Shown here piece after piece: positions 10,736 to 20,854 of a stretch of 40,736 nt of DNA. Each line of letters starts with the position of its first letter. Within the stretch, counting starts at the first letter, position 1. Source of the DNA: Krasilnikovozyma curviuscula (Eukaryota; Basidiomycota; Tremellomycetes; Cystofilobasidiales; Mrakiaceae); contig MVAQ01000199.1 in NCBI GenBank assembly GCA_014825775.1, positions 1-40,736 on the forward strand, read 5' to 3'. The position numbers and the translations under genes are program-made. The notes below the pieces were generated by a model. It saw nothing but the letters and a program-made list of their open reading frames with translations. It did no database searches and was not told where the DNA came from.

Positions 10736-11877
10736 ATGTCCAAACTCTTCGTCTACTTCGTGACCGGTGCTTCAAGAGGTGATTGCGATGCTTTTCTCTT
10801 TCTTGGTCGTCCTCGCACTGACAGACTTCTCTCTTCTCTCGTCTTTTTCTGCGAGCGCAGGCATAGGGCTTGAACTCACAAAACAACTGCTTGCTAGAGA
10901 TCCTCTTACATATGTCATCGCGACTGCCAGAGACCCGTCTACGGCCAACCTTCTTCAAGCTGTCGCCGAGGTCAACAGAGACAGAATCTCCATCGTCTCT
11001 CTTGACGTCGCGGATCAGGAGAGCATCAAAGTAAGCGCGACTTCAAATACCTACAACTCGTCATTTCCAGTAGAGTCTCATCATGCACAATCTGGTTTTT
11101 GCCGTCCAGAAACTTGCCGGCCAGATCCAGGATATCGATGCTGTCAAGAAGTTTGGCATTGGTTGTCTCATCAACAACGCTGGCATCGCGCTCGGTGGAC
11201 TAGAAATCTCACCGCTTACTGAGTACGTGACTTGTATCTAGAACTGCCTTGACTGCATTCAGATTAGTTGAATCGCTTCGTCATCTCCTATTTGAATGGA
11301 ACACAAAACCTTGCAGACCCGCTTCCAACTTTTTTGACAACTTCACGACCAACACCGCCGGTCCAATCCTTGTTACTCAAGCTCTCATACCTTTCCTTCG
11401 TCAGGGTATAGAGAAAAAGATCTGGGTCATCTCCAGTGAAGGTGGATCTATTGAGGGTAGGTTCAAGGATATTCCTGGCATCACGAGCTACGGAGCGTCC
11501 AAGGTGAGGTTCCTGTTTCCTTCTGTCTTTAAACTAGGCATGTAGAGCTGAGGGAGGGAACCTTTAACTACAGGCTGCTGTCAACTTCATCTTCACAAGA
11601 GTGCATGCTGAACTCCACAAAGAAGGTTTCGTTATTGGAATGATCAGTCCGGGAGTGATGATGACTTGGTCCATTCGTTCACTGAGACTGAACTAGGAGC
11701 CATGATGTTACTTTCCAAGGTTTCGTTGATACGGACTTAACAGCTTCGGCCCCACAGATCCCTGGTAAAATCTCAGTTCAGACGTCTGTCATAGGGTGTT
11801 TGAAGATGATCGATTTGACACCGCATGAGGAGAGCGGGAAGTTCTGGAATCACGAAGGTAAAACACCTCCCTGGTAG
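10736..11877 (+). CDS. Short-chain dehydrogenase/reductase with a problematic last splice junction
   Basis: Exons 10736-10778, 10861-11030, 11110-11222, 11317-11503 and a fifth from 11574 encode a classical NAD(P)-dependent SDR. Visible motifs are the TGASRGIG cofactor loop, the LDVAD strand, INNAGIA, SSEGGS and the catalytic YGASK. The C-terminal part FVDTDLTASAP to the TAG at 11875-11877 lies in the last exon from 11720. Joining SPG to FVDTDL, as the family requires, needs an intron beginning GA at 11653. With the obvious GTGATG donor at 11655 the frame breaks and the protein ends after SPG plus six residues. With the family-consistent join the product is 249 residues, a normal SDR length. 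The gene is therefore either spliced unusually or damaged there. Its substrate cannot be read from sequence. Confidence 0.75.
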
Positions 11878-12075
11878 TACCTCGGGATATCTGTAGATGG
11901 ACGGTGTGTAGATGACAATCTGGTCTAGAGCTGAGCAGCGATATATACACAAGTGAGATGAAATCGATGGCTGAGGTGTGAGAAGGGAATTGTTAGAAAC
12001 GTATGATCCATATTTTGCCGTTTGGAATACAAATTTTAAAGAAATCACTCAAGGAAGGAGATCAAACTAACAAAT

Positions 12076-12885
12076 TTAGTGCCGTCCCTTGTCCGATATG
12101 GGCTTGATCATAGTTTCTAACAGGCAGTCCCAGGCGAGTTTGACAGCTTCCTCAACCCCCTCTTCCTTCCACTTCAATACCAACGCATCTTTCTCACCCT
12201 CCTTAAGAGCCTCTCCCTGCTCTTCATTAATCTTGATCTCGACTCCAGGCGACAAGGGCATGTGCAAGCCAGTGAGGACCTGCTCGCATGCAGCCCTGCC
12301 CTTGTTCCCACCTCGGACGCCGTAGCTGATGACTGACGCTGGCTTTCCAGCCCATTCCCAGAATAAGAAGTCAAGAGCGTTCTTCAAAACCTGTGATGAT
12401 ACACGAGGGGAGGAGCGATGGGAATTACATAAACAGGTGACCGATTAGTATCTGGCGTTAAGACGTTCAACAAGAATAATCAGAGAAAAGGGGTAACTCA
12501 CCGCCGGGATCGACCAGTTGTATTGAGGAGTAATGAAGATGAAAGCCTGGTGCTTTGCAATTTCAGCGGACCAGTTTCTCGAGTGCTGGTGAGCGTACTC
12601 CGCGGTTGGGTTTTCCCTGTTCAAATGTGCTGGCAGCTTTGGTTCATCGAAGAATGGGAGACCAGCTGCTGGTGGAGCTGAGAGGTCAATGATGGAGATG
12701 GAAGCCTTGACGTTTGGTGTTAGGTTAGAGCAGACCAGGGACTCGACGTAGGAGGTGATGCTTGGACCGATTCGAGTTGGACGAGTTGAGCATGTGATGA
12801 TTGCAATTGATTTGTATTGGGACTGGGTGGTGATGGCTAGCTGCTCAGAGGCAGTTGAGGCAAGGGCGGCTGCTGAAGTTGGCAT
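12076..12885 (-). CDS. NADPH-dependent FMN reductase family flavoprotein
   Basis: Two exons, 12885-12502 and 12390-12076, give 232 residues of flavodoxin fold. The flavin phosphate loop TCSTRPTRIG is at residues 31-40. PQYNWSIPAVLKNALD (about 120-135) and the later ISYGVRGG loop are the other family blocks that hold FMN. Such proteins reduce FMN, quinones or azo compounds using NAD(P)H. The ATG at 12883-12885 starts MPTSAAAL; the frame is open further upstream, but no ATG there is better placed. A TATAAATA element at 13009-13016 (minus strand) lies about 125 bases upstream and supports this start. The two genes flanking it closely are also oxidoreductase and ribosomal genes, without an obvious shared role. 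Confidence 0.88.
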
Positions 12886-13625
12886 CTTGACGTTTCTGGC
12901 AACGACGGCTGCGAGAGCGCTAAGGGTAAGGAGGAGAGCAAGGTAGACGAGTGTGTGTATGTAATAATGGATATTTTGAGAAAGACCGCATATTTCCCAG
13001 GCCTCTCTATTTATATTGAGGTCAAAATCGTCTAGCGAGCGTCGACCCTTCGGCGGGCACGCCTTCACCGGTCTCTTCGCTATACACACAAAGTCAGTCG
13101 AAATTTACTAGTAGATCTCAACCCTTTTCTGACAATGCACGACGGAGATATCTAATTCCGTCTCGAACACCTCATTCATAGCGAGCTGTGGGTCGTGGTA
13201 TTCTTACCATGACCATTTACCACGGCCACCGAGCCTGATCGAACTCCCTCACGCAGTATCGGAAACCGATCGAATTGATTGACCGCTTTGACCAACGGGA
13301 ATGCACATCTAAGAGGAAACTTCATATATTTTCAATGCAAAAAAGCATCAACTCTTTCGTCTTTAAAATGCTTGCAACGATGATGAGGTAAAATCGACGA
13401 GGAAGTTTTGAATGCATATCTCCAAGATCTCTTCTAAGCCCGACACACAAATGACAACAACCATCTTCCCATCAAATTATCTGCAAACACACAGTGCGAG
13501 CTGTTACTGAGATCATTACAAGATTTATTTTGGGTGGAAAGGATGTTGAGTTTGGTGATGGGTTTGGGTTGGCAAGAGAGAGGCGAGAGATTTGATTGAC
13601 AGGTAAAGTCAGGATAAGAAAACGC
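12886..13625. other. Intergenic: FMN reductase promoter and RPS12 3' region
   Basis: 740 bases. The TATA element at 13009-13016 is the only supported site. No open frame of note. Confidence 0.5.
13009..13016 (-). promoter_or_regulatory. TATA box of the FMN reductase gene
   Basis: TATAAATA on the minus strand, about 125 bases upstream of the ATG at 12885; a consensus-quality element in a plausible place. Confidence 0.5.
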
Positions 13626-14453
13626 TTATCTAGACTTGAAGTACTGTTATAGATAGAGCGATAGATGAATTTGTATTAGTCCATGAAAACTCAGAGCAAA
13701 CGAAGAAACAAAAAGTTGCGCCGGGCGCAAAAGAGGAAGAAAAGTGGATACTCACGTCAAGCAAGACGCTCAAACCCTGGGATTCCTGACCGTACTCTCT
13801 AACGACAACACAGGAGCAACCAACAATCTTTCTTGGGTTACCCTCTCTGTCAATCTTGGCCAAACCAGCCCAGGTACCGAGGACCTTTGGGTCGGAAACC
13901 TTGATGAGGTTGACCTTGTGCTCAGAGCAGAGAGCCTCAATGAGCTTGAGGTACTCAGCTAGAAGATCGAAAGAACTGTGTGAGCAATTTTGAAGCGAGA
14001 GTGAGAAATATAGAAGTTGAGTAAGAAAAGCTTACCTTCAGTGCAGGTCTCGACCAAGACACACAAGTGAGCAACACCCTTGTCAAGGGCCTTGGCACAC
14101 TCACGGAGACCTCTAGCGAGACCGTCGTGAACGAGAGCGTTCTGTAGCGACGTAGTGCAAACAAAAATTAGTAACCAAATTTTTCCCTTCTGCGAGCGAG
14201 ACCGACAATGAGACGTCAGAAAAAAAAAAAAGTAGCTACTAACCTTGAGGACTTCTTGCAAAGCCTCTTCGACAGTCATGGCAGTTCCCTTTGGAGCAGC
14301 ATCGGTGACTTCGACTTCCTCGACGACGTTTTCAATTTGTTCAGATCCAGCGTCAGCTGCAGCGAGAAGAGAGCGAAAGTTGACAAAGCGGACAGGAAGA
14401 GTATCAGCCATCTGTACACATCAAGGGCCACACAAGAAGAAAAGCTTACACAT
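13626..14453 (-). CDS. RPS12: Small ribosomal subunit protein eS12
   Basis: Exons 14453-14450, 14356-14244, 14141-14036, 13958-13756 and 13643-13626 give 147 residues, typical of eS12. Signatures are [60 protein letters not shown] and a YFK tail. The first coding exon is only ATGT, and splicing to 14356 yields MSDAGSEQ, the N-terminus expected for fungal eS12. An alternative ATG at 14411 inside that first intron (MADTLPVRF) would add an atypical extension and is less likely. The protein is part of the 40S subunit beak. The last exon has only five codons and a stop. The 623-base region upstream is shared with the divergent dehydrogenase gene. Confidence 0.95.
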
Positions 14454-15076
14454 TGTAAAGGTCTTCTTCCGCGGTAGTTTTTGGAAAGAAAGAAAGGGAT
14501 TTGAATGGTTGAAACTGGACTTTTCGCAGAAAAAAAAATCGAGGAGCACGACCAACGACCGTGGGAAAAACCTTTACAGCCTCGCCACAACGCTTTCCAT
14601 GTTTCACCACTCTTGCAGACCTAACTCATTTGCAATTTCGAAATTCTATTTTTGAGTCCTTAGCAGCTGTACCTTCTTCAGAAGGAAAGCGCAGTGTCGA
14701 GAGTTTCCGCCGCGCCGTTGATCGCTTCCTCACTGGATCGACTCCAACAGCTTCTGTTTGCCTCAGGGGTCTCTTCGTCATGATTACTCAGGATAATTGG
14801 AGAAAATATTTATTCTGCGGTGAGATTTATTATCTCAGAGTGAGATTCGATCCCAACTCGATTTCTCTGTCTCTCCGTGTGGGACCACATACTGACACGT
14901 TATCTAATCGCATAACTCCGAGTTCGTTTGTCATCAATTCGGCCCAACGTCATATTCTGATCATCTGAAATTTTAATGAAGCACAGCTGACAGAACCTCT
15001 ATAAAGGGAAGGCCACATTTACCTAGGATATCATCTCATCTTCGCGCCATCCTCGCCAATTCTCTCCTTAATAACA
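14454..15076. other. Divergent promoter region, RPS12 and the dehydrogenase
   Basis: 623 bases between head-to-head genes. A TATAAAG element at 15000-15006 serves the plus-strand gene. Open frames here (for example 14561-14968) have no support. Confidence 0.5.
15000..15006 (+). promoter_or_regulatory. TATA box of the zinc-type dehydrogenase gene
   Basis: TATAAAG about 77 bases upstream of the ATG at 15077, well placed for a core promoter. Confidence 0.45.
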
Positions 15077-16502
15077 ATGTCGCCAGCTCTTCCTGACACC
15101 ATCAAAGCTATGATCACTAAGAACGGTCCTGAAGTAGAAATAGCTGAAATCCCGTTTGGAACTAGAAGAAAACAAGAACTTGAGCCCAGATGCCGTCCTT
15201 GTGAGTAGCAGGAGATTTCCGTTCCTAATGATCTTCCTATTTCGCATCTGACCTGCCCCTCGCAGGTCAAAGTTCACGCCGTTGGGCTGAACCCCACTGA
15301 CTGGAAACACGCCATTGGACCCTGGAACCCAAAGAAAACCAACGTCGTCGGCTGTGACTCTTCTGGGACTGTTATCGCTATAGGATCAAACGTCACTCAT
15401 GTTCAGCCGGGCGATCGTGTTTTTGGATTCGTCTTTGGAACGTCGGATCAGTCGAATGGTAGCTACGCCGAGTATGTCAGGTTCAACAAAAGTGTGGTCG
15501 CGAAGTTGCCAGCATATATGTCTTTTGCCGAAGGTGCTTCTTTCCCTGTAAGTATGCTCAGTCATCTCTTTTACTTGACAGCACGATTGATCAAACATCT
15601 CGTCTGACGCGTTGGCTATTTCTTCGCGCCATAGATTCCACATCTCACTGCCGTTCAGACTCTTTTCATGCGTCTGGAGCTGAACACTCCATCGACACCC
15701 TCAACCGAAAACAAAACAGTCAGTCCAGCCCTCGGAACACTGCTATTTATACTCACTGAGATGTTTCATACACTCGTCAGGTTCTCGTCTGGGGAGGCTC
15801 AACTGCCGTCGGGCACCACGCGATCCAGCTGCTCCACCATTCAGGATACCGAGTCTTTACGACCGCCTCCACCAAGAACCACGCTCACCTTCTCAACCTG
15901 GGAGCGGACAAATGTTTTGACTATAAGGATAGTGATGTTCTTAGCCAGATCAAAGCAGCTTCTGGAGACGAGGGCGTCTTTGTTGCTCTAGATTGCGCTT
16001 GTGAGAATGGTTCGAATGCAGCTTGCATCGGTGAGTAGCGAGCTGTATGATTATTATTCTGATGGCTGACGAAGTCAGGGTCTTTCAGATGCTATTGGAA
16101 AGTCTGGCGGAAGAGTCGCGACAGTTTTGCCAGTTACAGACGAAGATACAACTCGTCGAGCTGACGTCGACATTAGCTTCAGTCTCGTCTACACCGAACT
16201 TGGATATGCTGTGAGTAGATTGATCTGTATATCTTCACTGTGTGCCAAGAATCTGACGGCTCTTCACTATGTGAAATCAGTTAACGTTCGCAAACGCATT
16301 CGACTTCCCAGCCAACCCATTGGACAACCAAGCGGCTTACAAGTGGAACACAGAGGAGCTTCCACAACTCCTTCAAAACAAAAAGATCAAGCCTCAAAAG
16401 CTGAGAGTGATGAGTGGTGGATTGAATAGTGTCATTGAAGGACTTCAGATCATGAGGGATGGCCAGTACAGCGCTGAGAAGTTGGTTTACAATGTACTCT
16501 GA
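15077..16502 (+). CDS. MDR-family NAD(P)H dehydrogenase/enoyl reductase with a +1 frame lesion in exon 1
   Basis: Exons 15077-15200, 15266-15547, 15635-15718, 15781-16030, 16089-16210 and 16281-16502 encode a medium-chain reductase of the fungal TOXD/trans-enoyl-reductase type. Motifs include VKVHAVGLNPTDWKH, GCDSSGTV, PGDRVFGFV, the Rossmann loop WGGSTAVGHHAIQLL and LGADKCFDY. No structural zinc-binding cysteine cluster is seen, as is usual for this quinone-oxidoreductase branch. Exon 1 is 124 nt, one more than frame allows: the ATG frame reads TKNGPEVEIAEIP, whereas NLSPDAVL before the donor is in the +1 frame. The switch lies between about 15153 and 15178, which includes an AAAA run at 15169-15172. 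Removing one base gives a normal protein of about 360 residues. It may be a pseudogene allele, a sequence error, or an unusual splice. Confidence 0.8.
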
Positions 16503-16671
16503 ATCCATGTCCTTGCTACACATCCCTCCTCAGGCGCTAGTATATATTGACAGGTGGTTGATCGTCAATCTAACTATCTATTCTATGCCATACGCGAAAC
16601 GTTATTCAACAACAATACCGTCACCATGTTACAGTGCCGTTAGAGCGCTCTCAGCTCCACCAACGACTATA

Positions 16672-19600
16672 CTAACTACCGTTGTGAAAGGGATTCCAAT
16701 CGTCGGTTCTAATCAGAGTGCAAGTAGTAAAAAAATGAAGAAGGTCTCCATAATTAACGAAGAGTACTCACGTAAACGACGCAGCGTAGTCTGTGGTTCC
16801 TACTGAGGTTGAGGGCTGAACAGGCGTGATCGATGGTGTCGGTTGCTGTTGCTGTTGCTGAAATCCGAAAGGATAATTGTAAAGACTCATATCAAACTGG
16901 TGTTGGTCGCATGATCCTTGAGGGGCATCACTTGGTTCAAACGTTGCTTGCTGCTGTTGGACCTGATTGAGCTGCTGCTGCTGTGAACCGAATGGCACGG
17001 GCAGGCCTGATGATGACATTGTCGTATTGTTCATATGACTGAAGTTATCTGACTTTCCAAAAAAGCCTTCTTGAGGGTTCATGAGAAGCGAAAAGTAAGG
17101 TTCCAAGAGAACGTTATTGTTGGTAGTCCCATGATCGCTAGGCCCGGTATCGAACCCTCCTCCAAATGTTGAGAGCCAATCAAACGCGGGAACATTGTTC
17201 TGATTCATGCTGCTACCGTTGTTGCTGGCGTTGGGGCGGTTGTTAATAGGATTTTGGAGAGAGAAGTCTGATGCGAAGTCAGCTTCGAATAGATCAAGTA
17301 GGGTCTGACCAGAGTCTTTCTGCGGTTCTGCCATTGAGGAGTCGTCTAAGCTAGTAGTTGAGGATGAGACTCTCGGAAGGTCGGAGTTCAAAGAGTCTGG
17401 GCTAAGGGGTGACGAGACAGATGAGGTACCGGTCTTGTTTATCGAGGAGAGGCGGGAGCGCTGAGTAAAATGGGAGTCAGGGGATTCCGCCTCGCCAAGA
17501 TCTCGAGTTCGTTTGAGAGTTGCGGATAGTTGAGGGGCAGGATGGCTTTTTGTGGTGTTGTCATCGTTGAGTGGCTTGGGTCTGTGAGTACCAGTGTACA
17601 AGAGGAGAGCAAGCATGTCTGTCGCAATCTTGAGTCAACATGTAGTCCAATCATGATGACAGGCAAGTGAAAGACACATACCTCGAATTCTCCCTGCATG
17701 AATCGAAGTCTTTTCCACTTCTTTGCAAATGTCCGAGACAGTCTCCATGTCCTGCAGAAGCCTCCTCGAGTCGCCCGTTTTCCCCCACAAGTTCATCAAA
17801 ATGACAACAGCATAAATGAACAGTCCTGGGAAGAGACCCATGTGATCTTCAAGCCTCTCCGTGTTCAGTCTGTCTGCAACTTGAATACCTGCGCAGAGAA
17901 CATAGGGTAAGCGCTTGAAGCGAAGTCTGGACCGAGAACGAGCACTTACCAGCACGAGCAGCGTTCGTGCAGATCATAAGTGAAGGGAATGGTAATTGAG
18001 AAGGGCGACCAGGGCCGGGAATGAAGCTTCTATGGATGAGAATCTGTGTTGTAGACGAATTAAAACATGAGTCAACAGCGAGCAGAAGTTTGGCAACAAG
18101 ACAGTGAACAAACTTGGGACTGATAGTAACCGCTTCTAATGGCGCCGCATTGGTATAGGAAAGTTGTATCGGGCGATTCTGGGTTCCATTTCAAGCTACG
18201 GCGTACCATACATCAGCAACACTTGCCAGTCTCAGCTATCAATGACGGAACTTACTGATCAGGAATTCTATTTATCCATTCATTCAATGCACTATCCAAC
18301 TCTCCGATGATCTTTTGTTGGGCATCAGGGGTATTCATTTTGAGTAACATTCGGGATTTGTTAATGGAGTAGATGGTTCGGAGGACATAGCCGTTTACTT
18401 GATGCAGTTTCACCATTGCGACGAAGAATGATACCTTACTGGGCTTTCCTTCGGGTTGAATGAGAGGCTGCTTAGGATCTTCTGACCAGTATTCTTCGTC
18501 TACTTCGAGTGGCCAATCTGCATCGATACTAAAAAAGCAGAGTCAGCATACAGAATCCCTCATGTTTATAAGGATCAGATATCAGAAGAAACTTACTCTT
18601 CGTCCTGAATACCAACTGGTCTACCCATAACGCCAGCCACAAGCCTGTCAAGCAGGTAAAACGCGTAGAACACTCTGGTGTAGAGCTCCCGCTCAGCTGG
18701 GGACGACTTTGACCTCAGTATCGCACGTCTGTGAAGTCCGAGATCTACACAAGAGCGGAGACCTGTTCCAATAAGTCCCCACGGTAGACTAGGTTGACAC
18801 CCGTTGAAAGAAAAGAAAACGAGCAGCTGATTCAATGGCCGCGGAAGTTGGGTCAATGAACCATTCTCCTCCACAAAGGTGAAAATTCAACAACTCACGC
18901 AGATAGTCTGAAGTTCAATCAATGTCAAAAGGTTACCGAAGGGCTTGGATGGCAGCTTAAACAGCTCCCGAAAGTATTTCCATCCGGCACTGAATTCCCT
19001 TAGCTGCTCCCCGTCACAGAAGACTCTCTCGTCTCTCGTCCGTCTTGCTCCAAGAGCAAACACCGCATAACATAATCCAGCAAACTTGGGGTCCTTCTCG
19101 TAAAGCCTCGAGTTGAAATTCGTCATGAATGTCGTCTTTTGGAGAATTGGCCACCGTGTGTTGTCGATTTCAAAGTAAAGACTGATAAGCTGTCGTCCGA
19201 GATCGGGTTCAGGCCAGTTCTCAAGTGTCCAAGCTGGGGTACCATCGTCGTTTCTTAAAGGCGCATTCAAGTGCTTGCTTTCCCACGACGGATTCTCCCA
19301 GTACTGATCTCGTTTACATGCCCTCAACGCATCTTCGAACGACTCCTGTATACCTGGACTTGAGTTTCTAAATTGGTGGATCTGCCCGAGGAGCTGAATA
19401 CTTGATGCTTTCCCTACAAAACCACTCTCGACGTCTTCCTCCGCTAGGTTCAGACACAGCATCTGTTGAGCCAAGAGTTCGGAATCATCGTCATCTTCCA
19501 CAACATCAACAGAATTGTTTCCTAATGCAATTTCAGATGCGACAGCCTGGAATGTATGGTGGTTGCTGTTGAAGATTGCCGGTGAAGTGGCTTTGGGCCC

Positions 19601-20365
19601 TGGTTTCGCTATCGACGATGAAGTCAGGCTGACCTTTCCTCCGGGTTTCGGCTCAAGCTTCTTATGTTCCTCCAGATTGAATGTTTCTCGATCGACAGGA
19701 GCTCCTAATTCCGATGAAAAGTCGACACCTGGTGCAAGCTGGAACAAATTGTAATTTCAGAAACGGTGTCGAGGTGCGGACGAATTGCGGATTGAGATGG
19801 AATTTACTCTAGCAAGGATAGCTTCTGCACGAGAAAGCCTCTTTTCGACAGCTTCGTTGTATCCTTTAGGCTGAGAAAACAGCGAGTTCGGCCATTGTCA
19901 CATTAGCATACGCGTTGACGGACAGATTCCCGTGGGCATCAATTTCAAACTCACAGGTCCTCTACGCTTCGCAGTCTCAATATATGTGCAAGAGAGTGCC
20001 AATGAGATGCAGGTCGAACATCCTTTTTCGGAAAAGTTGGAAAGGTTGAGCATCAACAGCTTCAGCAACTCGAAGCGGGACGCCGCTTACTGTTTCCTGG
20101 TTTCGCAAAGCCGTCACAACGGATCTTCAACAACAAGACACAAGAGAAATAGTTCAGTATATTTCTACTTATCATCGTTCACGAAAAAGACTCACCTTCT
20201 TGCGCCTGCACTGAGGGTTTGGAAACCAAATAAGGAGGTTAGACCACATTCGAGATACGAACCAAGGGCTCTACTCACGTTATCACAAGCCCTCATCGTC
20301 CTCAGCCTCTTAGCATCGTTGTCTTCACCCTGCTCCAGCCTATTGTCATGATCCGAGTCCGACAT
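16672..20365 (-). CDS. Zn2Cys6 fungal-specific transcription factor
   Basis: Thirteen exons from 20365 down to 16672 give 958 residues: 20365-20279, 20210-20196, 20124-20091, 20022-19955, 19870-19808, 19738-18899, 18826-18597, 18528-18256, 18195-18114, 18043-17950, 17888-17682, 17618-16772 and 16708-16672. The binuclear cluster has cysteines at 27, 30, 37, 47, 50 and 57 (CX2CX6CX9CX2CX6C) and is assembled from four exons, one of 15 nt. A linker and coiled segment follow, then the fungal_trans domain from about residue 240 (RWPILQKTTF, LQTIC, GTGLRSCVDLGLHRR, YYQSQILIHRSFIP). The last 280 residues are disordered with Gln runs, a likely activation region. If the final intron is retained the protein stops at 16768 instead. 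The regulated genes are unknown; the neighbouring oxidoreductases are a guess only. Confidence 0.9.
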
Positions 20366-20854
20366 ACTTCACAGAAGAGGCAGCGCCGCAAGAAACTGAC
20401 GAGCGACGATTGTAAGGAAAGTCTTCCACTGATCGTTTCTGATTTGAACTAGTCTATGCTCTGCTTCGGTCTGGATCACTGAGGTTGTATTTCCCGTAAA
20501 ATTCCTGCTGACTGTTAAGATTTCTGGTGCCCAAAGAACAGAACTCATTTTTAGTCACTGACGCAGCGCCCCACGACACACCGCTCGGCTGCCTTGCTTA
20601 GGTGGTGGCAATTACACATAGAACACCTAGAGTGTTTTCTGAGCCCGACGTGCTTGGATGGAGAAGTCATGAGGAGGAAGAGACTGTATTGTAAGCTATC
20701 TGCAGTTTGCCCGCGATAATAAGTCGGGTACAATCGCGCATGAAACACATCTAATACAATCTTCTCATCTTAGCAAGAGTAAGCTACACACGAGCAGACC
20801 GTGAAAAAATCTACGCTGAAGTTAAGATACAAGTGTTTAGAGCGGGACCAGCGT
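20366..20854. other. Intergenic, promoter of the transcription factor gene
   Basis: 489 bases between tandem minus-strand genes. No gene or repeat recognised. Confidence 0.5.

Noticed and set aside
12886..13089. Upstream extension of the FMN reductase frame, with a hydrophobic stretch resembling a signal anchor
   Set aside because: It lacks an ATG and crosses the TATA element at 13009-13016, so it is promoter and 5' UTR.
14411..14411. ATG at 14409-14411 as the RPS12 start
   Set aside because: It would give an N-terminus unlike other eS12 proteins; splicing ATGT to 14356 gives MSDAGSEQ.
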